A stretch of DNA of 64,000 nt from positions 310,001 through 374,000 of the forward strand of contig CAMXBY010000005.1 in the NCBI GenBank assembly GCA_947179485.1. The letters are read 5' to 3'. This stretch comes from Allacma fusca (Eukaryota > Arthropoda > Collembola > Symphypleona > Sminthuridae). The notes under the pieces are model-generated. The model had not been told where the DNA came from. It saw only the letters and a list, made by a program, of their open reading frames with translations, and did not search any database. Positions within the stretch are counted from its first letter, which is position 1, and every line of letters starts with the position of its first letter. Shown here piece after piece: positions 49,396 to 60,593 of this stretch. Both the position numbers and the translations under genes were made by a program.

Positions 49396-49413
49396 ACTCC
49401 GCACCGTGCACCA
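49396..49413 (-). other. Gypsy tRNA primer binding site
   Basis: Directly inside the 5' LTR the minus strand reads TGGTGCACGGTGCGGAG. It begins with TGG, complementary to the CCA end of a tRNA. I cannot name the tRNA with confidence. Confidence 0.6.
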
Positions 49414-49946
49414 TGTTAAGGTATAATTGTAATTGGGTAAACGGAGGTTTAATAAAAGGGAATAAAATAGGAATATTTAGGAATGGAATGAAATGAAAGG
49501 GAATAAAGTGGAAAAGGAATAGGAAATGCGAATGGGGGAATGTGTAACTGGATGAGAGCACACACTTGGATGTGAGAGTGTGATGAGACGACAGTCGTGG
49601 GAAATAAGTGCGTTATGTAAGATACAGGATTTACTCACGTAGTATGGTTTATTGAATACCGTGCGTATATAAAAGGATACACTGTGACTTGGTCTCGTAC
49701 GTTCCTTGCCTTCCTCAGCTTGATGTTTCGGGATCTCTCGTCCCTCGAGACTGAGGAAGCTGGGGTTTATATACGAAGGTGAGCACATACGCCCAACCTC
49801 CAGGAACTTTTCTAGACATTGTCTGGACCAATGGAAACGTATTTTACAGGTATTAATGTATCTTAACGCGTCATATATGTAGTACAATGTTATTATATGG
49901 TACAGTATGGTTCATAATCTTTCCTAAAGCCAATAAGGGCTTAACA
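49414..49946 (-). repeat. Gypsy 5' LTR
   Basis: 533 bp, apparently identical to 39187-39719. The minus-strand TATATAAA lies at about 49766-49773 and an AATAAA downstream of it. It is followed by ACAT, the duplicated target. Confidence 0.92.
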
Positions 49947-50163
49947 ACATGTAAGTAACTATGTGCTTCTTTTAATGTTGAAATACCGCCACTTGGAAAA
50001 GGGTTATTACACAGAGCTAGATGAGCTCTCAAGACCCAAGCTTTGGTCTGCGTGAAGTGCTTAGGAACTTGCTAACGGACTGCAACCTCTCCCCTCCGAC
50101 AAAATCTGACAATGAGAGTTAAGCTTCGAGAGACCGCTCAAATATAAGCCGGGTGATTCACAC

Positions 50164-51442
50164 CATACATGGGCACCCTCACGAGGGAATGAGGGATGCC
50201 TCGCCCTCTCCCTCGTCCTCGCCCTTACAAACTGCGAGGGTGAAACGGCGAGAACACGTTGATTTTAGGTGCCCTCATGAACATGAGGGAGTGGACCTAC
50301 GAAGAGGATGTGAACGAAAGAGGGGGAGGCAGAGTACACATGTAAGCCCTCATGATCTTATCTTACCTTAATGGTTATGCGAAAATCATGCATACATTGT
50401 TCTGTAGCAAGCCCAACTTCATAACGTCTTAGGTTCACGGTTGATGGCCCAGCGCAAAAATCCCAGTTTAAAGTTTTAAAAGTAAAAGGTCCTCATGTTT
50501 ACGTTAACATTTCTCATATTAATTTCCAGAAAAAAAATCATTTTAGGATGTCGGGGAGACATGGTCATTTGTAAACAAGGGCTCGACCTGGGCTTTATAT
50601 TTGATTAATGCTGTTTTCAGACCCTAATATTGAATATTGCTGGTAAGGTTATGGAACCTATTTATGACTAATCTTTGTTAACCGGAGACGTAGAAAACAG
50701 TTTTGATCAATAATAGTCATTTTCTGAGCTACTGAATCGATTATAATGAAGATTCATTGTCAAAGACAGACAAAAATGTGTTTTATAACAAAATATTGTA
50801 GTTTGACCACATAATTGTTTCAATTTTACCGACAATTAAAATATAAGGAAGATAGTCACTTTTTACCGATGAATTAGAATTTTAAACTTGTTTTTTACGT
50901 TATTTTCAGGACAAAATCGAAAAAACATTGTCAATTTTTCAAGTTTTTTGTCCTTTTTACAATTATGTCAACCACGAAATCTATAATGTACCTGTACCCA
51001 AATACCTGGGTAAAACCTGCACTAATAAAAGGCACAGTTTGGAATACAGTAGTTTATTTCAAAAACAATGTTTTTTAATTAGTTTTGAACGCTAGTTTGT
51101 AGGAAATTTTATAAACTTTCTAAGCTATCCAAAAGTTCAGTCCGTCTAGAACTGGGGGGAATGTCGACACATATTGAAGTTGTCATATTTTAACCAAGTG
51201 TCCGCGAAAAAGGTATTTGAAGGCGCATGTATTGTTGGGGGGTTATTTACGTGTAATATAAAATAACGAGGGCCCTCATGAGTGCGAGGGAGATGGGTGT
51301 ATTTTAAAAGTAGCCCCACACGAGGGCGAGGACGAGTACAACCCGTAACGTGACGCTCGATTGATGACGAGGGCGAGTGCGAGTAGGCTATATTTCACCC
51401 CTCGCACAAAGAGGGAGAGGGAGACAAAAACGCCCATCTATG
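50164..51442. mobile_element. Non-autonomous hAT element, CCCTCATGAGGG family
   Basis: It starts CATACATGGGCACCCTCACG, ends CGCCCATCTATG, and has the exact 8-bp TSD ATTCACAC at 50156-50163 and 51443-51450. Ends carry CCCTCATGA/GAGGGCGAG repeats. The interior is AT-rich, with no transposase. Confidence 0.92.
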
Positions 51443-51450
51443 ATTCACAC

Positions 51451-52049
51451 AATCTGTATCTCTCTCCCTCCTCGACCCCTTTTGACTTTTCAAGTTGCAA
51501 GCAATGGAACGGCGTTCACAGCGGGGAATTTTATAACATGGGATTCGGACCCTCACGTTCAGATTTGTTGTATGTACCTACTTCAGTATATCTGTACAGA
51601 AGTTACATTTTATTTCTGTTGTTGAACCTGCCGAGGGATACTAAACAGAACAGCTAAGTAGCAGATGGTGTATACAAGTGGATCGTTTACAATTATCACA
51701 ATTACGATGGGGTACCTGCCAGCGTAAATTGAAAACCCTTACAATATTCATCGTCCTACGATAACTAAAACAATATACTGATACGGCATAACAACAAATA
51801 AATGATACTTGCTGTTTTACAAGAAAACAAAAGTTGAATATGTAAGTAATTATACAAAGTTCTGTGTCACCTGTTAATCGTGAATAAACTGCCAAATACT
51901 TAAAAAATAATGTTCATTTGAAAAATGATTTTAATAATCGCTAAAATTTGTATATATTTGTAGCATAATTATATATATCTGAAAAAACATCAACGTAGAC
52001 GGAAGGCATATTAAAAACACATTTTTTCTTTATATGATGATAATCATAT
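51451..52049. other. No gene; 3' flank of MTRR-like gene
   Basis: Unique-looking DNA downstream of the MTRR-like stop. On the minus strand this would include its 3' untranslated region. Small frames here have no recognisable content. Confidence 0.4.
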
Positions 52050-53538
52050 TTACGCCCACACATCCTGCAAATAGCGTTTAGAAGAAACCAACTCCGCAAC
52101 AGCTGCAAAGGCTTCTTTTTCGTCCATACCTAAAATCATATTACATTAATTGTTCTATTTAACCGGTTCCCAGTAGGCACATTCCAAATTTAAAAACATT
52201 GCAAGGGTAAAGTTTTATTTTGGCATTAAAATTAAGGTGGTAACTGTTTGTACAATTCTTCAAAAACGAATCATTACCTTTTATATTCTTCAAACACGAT
52301 ACCAAAGTTTCCCTAACATTTTTGGCCATGTTCTTCGCATCTCCACAGACATAGAAATATCCTCCTTTGTCAAGGATTGATATAAGTTCTACCTGATTCT
52401 TTTGCATCTGATCCTAGAAATATTTAATTTTATTTTTATTAATGGTCTAATACGAAAATTCACAGTTGCTAATCTCTAGTAGCGTAGTAACTAAGAGTAA
52501 ATAATTCGCTTAAGGAATTTCGGTTGTAAAAAGTATCTGAACATATTTGATACCCTCTTGTCCCTCATCCCGGGAAAATGAAACGTAAAGTTTTGTGAGC
52601 AGGCCAGATTGAGAAAATTGATGCACTTCATTTTCATATAAATAGTCCTTGTTGCGATTGCGACAGCCAAAGTATAACACGTTTTCACCTATTTCAATCG
52701 TGGAATTTTCCGTCTGGGACTGTCGGTGCTGAAGGAATCCAGAAGACCAAATAGAAAGTTGGAAGAATTTATTATTTAGTTTTTCTAAAATAAGCAATGC
52801 CGTCAATACTTAATTAGTGGTGGAGTGTGTAATAAATAACTGTAATTACAAAAGGAGCAACGCCAGTTCCTGGACCAACCATAACTAAAGGCGCGGTGGG
52901 ATCTTCGGGAAGCGTAAAATTTTGATTCCTTCTTCTGTACACCACAATATGTTCAGGTAGTTCCCCTATTATCTGATTATCAACACTATCCAAAGTGAGG
53001 ATATCATCTTGCAAAAACTTATCCTGGTACTTCTCTTTGAGAATTTCGTACAACAAGCCAGTACAAACTCCAAGGCGTTGGTATTGTCTGTTATTATCTT
53101 TTGGAATTTCGATTATATTAAACGCGATCTGAAACGACTTAGATGATTTCAACGGAGATGAACAAATAGAATAAGCTCGAGGTTGAAGGCGAGGTAGCAG
53201 CTCAATCAAAGCTGCCGGCTTGGGTTTACACGAATTAAACTGAAGAAGAAGATCTAATAGTGATACGCCTGAATTAAGGATTTTCTCAGTATATAAGGCA
53301 GCTCCTTGCTTGCTACTTAGTTCTAAAAGATTTATCTTTTCAGATTCGTCTGAGCAGCTTTCGGCCAATACTCGGAGAAATGCCTGAAAAATAATTTAAA
53401 TCACGTAATAGAAAATTATGTACTCGTATTCAGTAATTCGATAAAAATGTTTTACTTTCACATACGTTTTAGGCGGCGTTCGAATATCGCAGACATAAGT
53501 GAACAAATTCCGGATGGATGTTTCAGTAGGGACGTGTG
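52050..53538 (-). CDS. MTRR: Methionine synthase reductase-like, FAD/NADPH half
   Basis: Exons on the minus strand: 53538-53462, 53383-52850, 52728-52537 (or from 52740), 52413-52278 and 52129-52050. The order of motifs is that of methionine synthase reductase: LFTYVCDIRTPPK, LLELSSKQGAALY, LQPRAYSICSSP (FAD binding), KGVCTG-like RLGVCTGLL, GPGTGVAPF (NADPH loop), FGCRNRNKDYLY, LYVSFSRDEG, YVCGDAKNMAKNV, and the typical end KRYLQDVWA. It should restore active cobalamin on methionine synthase, using NADPH. Two splice sites are odd. The acceptor of the 52728 exon cuts off codons for GFLQ, which the family has at that place. The donor after KYVQ reads ATACTT rather than GT. The FMN half would lie upstream and I could not find it. 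It is a diverged working gene or a decaying copy. Confidence 0.8.
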
Positions 53539-54035
53539 CTAGCATCGTTTAGCATTTCGTTTAGGGTAGTTACACGGAGAATAGACAAGCAAAAAGCAGT
53601 ATGACAAAGGAGGTAGTTTTAATTGGTGTCACAGGGACCAGGCCCCCAGTGGGTACCCAATAAACCAGGACCGTTGTCCTAACATTAATTTTAATCGTTC
53701 GGGACAATTCGTTAGAATTTAACGTTGAATGATCGCATAGAAATTAATGTTTCCGCCTAACAATAAGGAAACATTGACGATGCGGTACTAAACAAAGTTT
53801 AAGCTATAGGAAAAATATATTGTAACTTAATGTATTCTCAAAACGTTTACGCAGCATTGCATAAAAGCATTAATACAACGCACACTTTCATCCTTATTTT
53901 TTTAAAAGTAAATACGCCCATTTGACATGCGCTGTATGGACTTGGAGGGAAATGTTTTGTCTCAAACTCCACCTGAATCACAACGAGGCGCCATTCGGAA
54001 CTGAAATATATTAATTCCGTTGTTATAATTTAAAA
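53539..54035. other. No exon recognised upstream of MTRR half-gene
   Basis: I looked on the minus strand for earlier MTRR exons (linker and FMN domain) and saw none. The stretch is AT-rich and may be intron. Confidence 0.4.
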
Positions 54036-54470
54036 AATTAAAAAATTAAACTTACGCCTGCGGGCTCACGGGCTCCCTTAAAAAAATTAAACTCACGCTT
54101 GCGGGTTTAATTTTTTTGAGGGAGCCCGCAGCCCGTGAGTTTAATTTTTTTAATGGTGCCCGTGCGCCCGCAGTTTATTGAGGGAGCCCGCAGCCTTGAA
54201 TTTAATTTTTTGAGGGAACGCGTGAGCCCGCAAGCGTGGGTTTAATGTTTTTAAGGGAGCCCGTGAGCCCGCAGGCGTGAGTTTAATTTTTTTGAGGGAG
54301 CCCGTGAGCCCGCAGTCTTGAGTTTAATTTTTTTGAGGGAGCCCATGAGCCCGCAGCCTTGAGTTTAATTTTTGTGAGGGAGCCCGTGAGTTTGATTTTA
54401 TTGACTGAGCCCGCAGCCCGCGAGCCCGCAGTTTATTGAGGGAGCCTGCGACCCCGTGAGCCCGCGACCT
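54036..54470. repeat. Minisatellite of GGGAGCCCGTGAGCCCGCAG units
   Basis: About eight irregular units of 45-60 bp alternate TTTAATTTTTTTGAGGGAGC with GTGAGCCCGCAG(C/T)CTTGAG. The leftmost units (54045-54110) are in the opposite orientation, so the array has an inverted start. GC-rich and AT-rich halves alternate. Confidence 0.85.
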
Positions 54471-54955
54471 TTTCGTATCTCATCATTATACAACAATCAA
54501 ATTTGCATTGATTGATTCATCTCATCACTAGGATAACCGATAAAACAAAATCTAGTTTTTGTGTTAAAATGAGTTCCCAAAAACCAGAACGAAAATCCCA
54601 AAATTGATAAATCAGCAATAATAATCCAGAACAGGTCACAAATACCTCCCAGAAACACATGACACAACTAGTGATAACAAAAAAAACGCGTTATTGCCAG
54701 TACATCAAACGATCCTCCTGTAATTGACTGAGTTGGCCGTTCCATCAAACATTAGCGAATCTTCATCAGGAATGCTTGCTTGGGAATATGGCTTCAAAGG
54801 TGATAATAATAATAATAAATTAGTGTGTAAAGCGCCCCTTGAAAATACTTTTGTGTATAATGCATTTGGAATACATTTACAATAGTGTTTCACCCAGTTA
54901 TACCGATCTAGAAACATCAGTACGTGAATTTTAAGCATCCCCTCTAATAGCACAT
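54471..54955. other. No gene recognised
   Basis: A minus-strand frame at 54705-54953 contains KPYSQASIPDEDSLMFDGTA and could be an exon, but I recognise no family and see no confirmed splice sites. Confidence 0.35.
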
Positions 54956-56440
54956 ATATAGTGGACTAGACTTGAGACTAGACTAGACTTGAATAGTGAG
55001 TCACGTAAAACTTTGGACTATGAATAGACTTGACTTGAACCGCTAAAAGTGATCTTGAATCAGTGCTCGGCACGGGTATGGATAATACTCGGGTAAACAG
55101 GTATGGGTACGGGTATGGGTACTACCCGAGTACCGATTTTGTGTACCCGAACAATTCCGGGTACTACCCGGGTACACTTTGGTCGGCTCAAAATTTCGAG
55201 TACGGGTATGGGTACGGGTACAAGGATTTCAAAATGGGTATATACCCACCGGGTAAGGGTATAATGGGGTCATTTACCCGTACCCGCGACCACTGTACCC
55301 GAGTACTTGGATACGTTGAGATTTGAGACATTTTGATAAATTTTATGCCATCATTCTTGGAACTTCCGTTGGAAACTTCTGTCGGTATTTTTAGTAATTC
55401 TGAATACATATAGCTTATTGTTAATATTCTTTTAAACCTACAACATGCAGTAAATGTATTTCAGACTAGCTAAAATATATATTTACGTATCTATAGTATA
55501 TATTTTTATGGAAACTTGTTTTAGGAAGAATAAATAAATAAACAGACGAGGAATAATAACAAAATATAAGTGGAGAATAGGATTCAACGAAATTTTATAC
55601 AATACGTCTTCATAATGCAGTATTTTGTCACTAATTGCATAAAGAGTGTGTGACACGTACATGATACTTAGAAACAATGAATACAATTTAAAAATTAGAG
55701 TTCTGAAGAGTTGGATGGCAAGTTATTTCGTGTATTTGGTGTTTGATTAGGTTAATGGTGGATATTTGTAACAAAATATTAAGGAGCTATATGTACACAA
55801 AGCTACTGAGATGAGAAAATTAGTGGGAAAGGCAGAATAAATCAAGAAGTGAAAAATCGATTCGCGAAGTATCAAGCCAAAACTGTACATATGGACTGGG
55901 TGTTATAAAATACTTACACCCATAAACAATCAAAGAGGGATAATAATAATTTTATTTCTAATTAAAAACGCTTCTAGTTTTCTACTCTTCAATAAAAATA
56001 TACAATGTCAAATGCCTCTCTAGGTTGTCAAAATTACCCACTCGGGTGTCATATATTATTACATATAACGTACTATGTATGACATTTAAACAAATCTGGA
56101 TAAAGTACTGGGGTACGAGTACGGGTACGACACTGAGATATCCGAGTATGGGTAAAATTTTCGAGTATTTTTCGGGTACGGGTACAGGTACAAGAATTGA
56201 GATTACATTGCGGGTACGGGTACGAAAAATTTGTACCCGGATACTCGGGTATGGGTACAGGTGTAGGTACCAGTTATTGCAATAACCGCTTTTCGCGTAC
56301 GGATTACGGGTACGGGTACCGATTTTTCGTACCCGTGCCGGGCATTGTCTTGAATAGAATAGGACTTGAATAGAGTTTTCCTTGTTTTAATTATAATAGA
56401 CTAGACTGGACTTGGGGAGCTCGTGAACAGCTATGGTAGG
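54956..56440. repeat. GACTAGACTTGA-rich repeat split by a hAT
   Basis: GACTAGACTTGAGACTAGAC-type words at 54963-55060 resume at 56348-56420 (GAATAGGACTTGAATAGAG, GACTAGACTGGACTTG). Probably one older element with biased ends, interrupted at 55061-56347. Its own boundaries are not resolved. Confidence 0.5.
55061..56347. mobile_element. Non-autonomous hAT, GGGTAC family
   Basis: TIRs CAGTGCTCGGCACGGGTA and TACCCGTGCCGGGCATTG (two mismatches). The exact 8-bp TSD is TCTTGAAT, at 55053-55060 and 56348-56355. Ends consist of GGGTACGGGTAT words. The interior (55330-56090) lacks transposase. Its ends are very like those of the autonomous element at 32352-37857, the likely source of its transposase. 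Confidence 0.93.
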
Positions 56441-56449
56441 GTGCAAAGA

Positions 56450-57480
56450 ATTTGTTGAAGATACATGTCGGCAAAATAGGGTAGAGAAACGTATGCAATG
56501 TACGAAGGATGCAGAATAAGTTGAACTATTGTGTCAATGGCATATTTGGTCTTCAGATATTAGAAGAATGTAGGCTAGACAGGTTGCTTAATTCGACGGT
56601 TAAAATGTAGGCATATATCAAAGTATACTCGACCGAAATTTTACACGTGGGAAGCAAATAGGATGTTGTCGTTTGAACCCCTTTGATTCCTTCCACTTTG
56701 ACATGCTAAAATTGTATTAGTTTTTCTTGAAAAGTACAGTATTGACCATCATTCGAAATGCTGAATTTGTAGCTTTCAAACTGACGCATTCAATATCACC
56801 GTCAAAGCACCAGAAATGCAATATTATTTTGTGTGACCTATTCAGTTTATCAGAGAAACCCTACGTGCCTATAGAAACAATAATTAAATCCTGTATCCCA
56901 TGCATACAAGAAGTCATTTCGACATTTCCTGGTATATTCTGGGTAACATTAATTTAGTCCAGGCGTTTGAAAATACCCGGGTAGGTTAATATACTTTTTG
57001 AATAGGGCACAGGTAGGATTAGGGCTACATTCTGGCTGCATGTACTGATGTACTTCGAATTCAGTTTTGGCGCAGGTCTTGGAAAATCGAAAGGCTACAT
57101 ATGGGGAAGGCTACATATCTGCAAATGCAAACTTGTTTATATGCATTTTCCTATGAAATTCAGTTCTGAATTTCGTGGCCTATATATAGGATAAAAATAG
57201 GCAGGATGCAAAATCCAAGTAATTATAGGTAGTAAAATAGGGTGCAGTAATTACCGCTAAAATTAATCCTATATTATATGTAGGAGCTGCAAGAGTTCAC
57301 TTTTTATTTAGTTAGCCAGTTGGCGAAGGTAAAAATAGGCATATTTAATAATCTATTGACAAAGATTTAACCTTAAAATAAATCTCAAAAATATTCTTCA
57401 AATACGTGACGTTAGTAGTTCGACCTTTTTCATGTGTTACGATTGCACGTACATACATAGATGACTTTAGTTGAAAAAAT
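56450..57480. other. No gene; possible left part of a TAGGCA-rich element
   Basis: From about 56960 the words AATAGGCA, TAGGATTAGGGC and GGCTACAT recur and lead into the array at 57480. At 58065-58084 the mirrored start GGACACCTTTG resembles the TIR of the 21850 element. No TSD was found, so an element at about 56962-58084 is only suspected. Confidence 0.35.
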
Positions 57481-58010
57481 AAGCCATTATAGGCTAAAAA
57501 TATGTCTTTATAGGCTAAAAATATGTCTTTATAGGCTAAAAATATGTCTTTATAGGCTAAAAATATGTCTTTATAGGCTAAAAATATGTCTTTATAGGCT
57601 AAAAATATGTCTTTATAGGTTAAAAATGTCTTTATAGGCTAAAAATGTCTTTATAGGCTAAAAATATGTCTTTAAAGGCTAAAAATATGTCTTTATATGC
57701 TAAAAATATGTCTTTATAGGCTAAAAATATGTCTTTATAGGCTAAAAATATGTCTTTTTAGGCTAAAAATATGTCTTTATAGGCTAAAAATATGTCTTTA
57801 TAGGCTAAAAATATGTCTTTTTAGGCTAAAAATATGTCTTTATAGGCTAAAAATATGTCTTTATAGGCTAAAAATGTCTTTATAGGCTAAAAATATGTCT
57901 TTATAGGCTAAAAATATGTCTTTATAGGCTAAAAATATGTCTTTATAGGCTAAAAATATGTCTTTATAGGCTAAAAATATGTCTTTATAGGCTAAAATAT
58001 AGGCAGAAAC
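57480..58010. repeat. 21-bp minisatellite, about 25 units
   Basis: Near-perfect tandem units with the core GCTAAAAATATGTCTTTAT, mostly 21 bp, with a few 19-bp units lacking TA. Because 21 is a multiple of three, an open frame crosses it (57697-57885); it is an artefact. Confidence 0.95.
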
Positions 58011-58420
58011 ATTACAGGAGTATATAATAATGTAGGTTAATACTTAGGGAAGGCAAAGCTAGGCTGAACCTTTTGGACACCTTTGGTATAATATATTGAT
58101 TACAAGGTCTTCCTTAAATCGTTCGATAAACAGGTCTACAAATAGGATAGATCGGCACCTTTTTTGTACTGTATAGGAACTTGTCTAGAAATTAACATAA
58201 CAAATAGTAAGAAGTATTCCACAAGTAATGTCATGAATATCATGTTTCTTTATTGCTTCACAGAATTGGCCATACTCATTAATACACTTCTTCAAGAGGC
58301 TTCGATCAAACTCACCATTTGTACAAGTTTTTAAAGTAACTAGAACTTAGACTAAGCAATTAATTGAATACTAATCTAATGTTTTAAAGCTTATTTGAAA
58401 TTTTATGTTCAAAATTTCAG

Positions 58421-58759
58421 GATGAAGAGGCATTTAATTCCTTCAACCGCGAGAACGTAGATCACATATTGTGTATTCTCTTGTCAAATGGTAATGTTCG
58501 ATCTGTGAAATTGCTAACCTTCGAAATGGAAATTCAAGTCAACTCAATAGCCGAAGCACTGTTGATACAAGTGCTCATTCACCACATTCTCGAGAAGGAG
58601 TATATACAAAGAAGAAAACTGGAGTTCGAGGTTGTAGAATCGTTTGTATTTGGAATTATAAGTGACAATATTCCAATCAACGTTCAGATGTACATAGAAG
58701 AAATAGCAGCCACGTTTGCGGAATTGGAGGCCATGTACGAACATAAAGTGATAATATAA
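58421..58759 (+). CDS. Unrecognised terminal exon-like frame (112 aa)
   Basis: A good acceptor (AAAATTTCAG) at 58411-58420 opens straight into a frame of 112 codons that ends at TAA. It encodes a mostly helical, acidic piece with no membrane segment (DEEAFNSFNRENVDHI...EEIAATFAELEAMYEHK). No family is recognised. Its upstream exons would lie in or beyond the minisatellite. It could be the last exon of a host gene or part of a decayed one together with 58816-59390. Confidence 0.4.
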   Translation, partial: DEEAFNSFNRENVDHILCILLSNGNVRSVKLLTFEMEIQVNSIAEALLIQVLIHHILEKEYIQRRKLEFEVVESFVFGIISDNIPINVQMYIEEIAATFAELEAMYEHKVII

Positions 58760-58815
58760 TTAATTAAAATATTCTCTTGCAGATGAAGACATATAGAGGT
58801 GCCCCTGAACCATAA

Positions 58816-59390
58816 ATGCAAGCGACAAAACACTTGGTCCCTCTTCTAAATTTTTGTTACTCCAATTATATCATTGAACATTTGACAGAGATTATTTTTG
58901 GTGGAATTATGCACGGTTTTATATGCAAAGTTTATTTCCCCCAATACACCAAAAATCATTTGGACTATATGTCTCGTTTATTCTTTTGCGAAAGATTTTT
59001 CCAGAACGTTTTTTGCTGAACCCGTTATTTAAAATGTGTGAAAATGCATTGGTAGGGGCCAAATGTTTGAGGAAATACGGGATAATACATTCCTTCAAGG
59101 AAAAAATGCAGAGAAAATACCATTATTGCCATCTTTTATAAAAACTTGTATTAAGAAGAGAGATTTCCAGAAATGTTTACCATTGTTAGTAGAAAAAATA
59201 GGAAGTGCGTGCCATTGTGAATTTCCAAATTTGTTGGCCTGTTCGTCAGCAGTGTTTTTTGAACTTTCCAGCAGGGACATTAGATTTAGTAGGGAAACTC
59301 CAATTGTCCTGGGAGATTCACATACATCCTACCCTTGATGCAAAGAGGGTTGAATTTGCAAAAAGCGGACATTTCAATTTCTCGAAATAG
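58816..59390 (+). pseudogene. Degenerate coding sequence with frameshifts
   Basis: Four overlapping plus-strand frames follow each other (58816-59019, 58923-59141, 59063-59338, 59205-59390). Each has coding-like composition in part, e.g. LPSFIKTCIKKRDFQKCLPL and FQNVFC. Together they suggest one decayed gene with two or three shifts, perhaps continuing the 58421 exon. I recognise no domain. Confidence 0.3.
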
Positions 59391-59568
59391 CTATTTTTGA
59401 AAGATGTTACGCATTTTCCAAATTGTCACGTCATAGGACATATTTTTCGATACTGTACATATGTGCCATTACAACTAGCTGAGATTAGCTCTGTAGAATA
59501 TGTCGACTCTCTCAGCACTGTGGTAATGGAGAGACGACCTATACTCCACAGGCTGGGTTACAAATAGG

Positions 59569-59770
59569 CACGGGTCGGATTTTTGTAAATCTCCCTGGAA
59601 GATTTTTTTCATTTTCCCTGCTGGTCATGATGTCCCTGTTTGAAGCAAATTTAAAACTCCCTGTTGGCAAAAATTATTTTCAGTGAAACACCTGAATAAT
59701 TTCAAAAATCCTGGGAAGATTTTTTCTCTGGGAAGATTCTTCCCGTCTTCCCACATAAATCCGACCCCTG
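59569..59770. mobile_element. 202-bp hAT MITE
   Basis: The ends are CACGGGTCGGATTT and its near mirror AAATCCGACCCCTG. The exact 8-bp TSD is CAAATAGG, at 59561-59568 and 59771-59778. The inside repeats CTGGGAAGATTTTT and CTCCCTG words. No coding capacity. Confidence 0.88.
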
Positions 59771-59778
59771 CAAATAGG

Positions 59779-60593
59779 TAGTACCAAAGGCGGACCTTTG
59801 AAAAGGTAAAAAGGGGCCCACATTTGGGTAGTAGTGATTCGAAAGGTAAAATCTGCTGTTTGTGGTCAAAAATAGCACAGTAATTCTTTTAATATGCCCA
59901 ACAATCCCGTCTTTACACAATTTTTCTTTCCAAATTGAGTCCAAAGTTAATTGAACCTTTTGGGAGATTCGATTGAGTTAACTTAATAATAAATCAGAAT
60001 TCCCGAAGGTGATCCACAAATTTTTGCAACTTCCGATACAATTTTATACGTTACACGTGGAAAAATGAATTCAATGTACCCGAATCAATTTTTTATTTAC
60101 TGTAAAAATGTGAAATTACTTGTAATATTTCTTAAATTACGGTTCAGTTTCGAATTAATGATGATATTCACTGGAATTTTCAGCAATTCAGCAACGTCGG
60201 ACGAAATTAGTGAAGATTGATAATGACTGGAAGTTTGAAACTATTTACATTTTTATGAAGTGATTGTACCATTTTTATTTAAAATTGTGATGACACAACT
60301 GTAATTTAGAGAGAGAGTAGATAAGAGTGTTTCGTAATGTTAAAGTACAACATAACATAGTGAATAAAAGGAGAAACGATCAATTTTATTCAATGTTTTT
60401 ACTAACAAATTCTTCATTCGGTACAGTAATCACTCACATCACATAAGTAATATAGACATAATAATTAATATAAGAGTGTTTTATTTAAAATCGCATGCAT
60501 AGTTAAAGCCACCAGGCACTCCGGAATGTCCGAGAATGTCGGAGGGGGGGACAAAATCTTTCCATTAATTATACTTTTCTTAGTAGCAACCAG
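59779..60593. other. No gene recognised
   Basis: AT-rich DNA, with a GGAGGGGGGGAC run near 60541. No frame or repeat pair is supported. Confidence 0.4.

Larger units (their letters stand above)
39187..49946 (-). mobile_element. Gypsy-type LTR retrotransposon, recent, with nested hAT
   Basis: Two 533-bp LTRs (39187-39719 and 49414-49946) look identical by eye and are flanked by the 4-bp duplication ACAT (39183-39186 and 49947-49950). Reading on the minus strand: 5' LTR, primer site TGGTGCACGGTGCGGAG, ORF1, gag with two zinc knuckles, protease, reverse transcriptase, RNase H, integrase and a tail. RT and RNase H before integrase is the Gypsy order. No envelope-like frame is seen. The coding part has two apparent frameshifts in pol and a hAT element in ORF1 at 47395-48515, so this copy cannot make all its proteins as it stands. 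Confidence 0.92.

Noticed and set aside
54705-54953. Upstream MTRR exon
   Set aside because: The frame shows no motif of the FMN or linker region that I can recognise and no good splice sites.
57697-57885. Frame of repeated KICLYRL units
   Set aside because: Artefact of a 21-bp minisatellite whose unit is divisible by three.
57480-58010. CRISPR-like array
   Set aside because: Units are directly adjacent with no unique spacers, and the genome is eukaryotic.
56962-58084. hAT element with ends CAGGCGTTTGAAAA and TTTTGGACACCTTTG
   Set aside because: Ends match only loosely and the flanking 8-mers differ.
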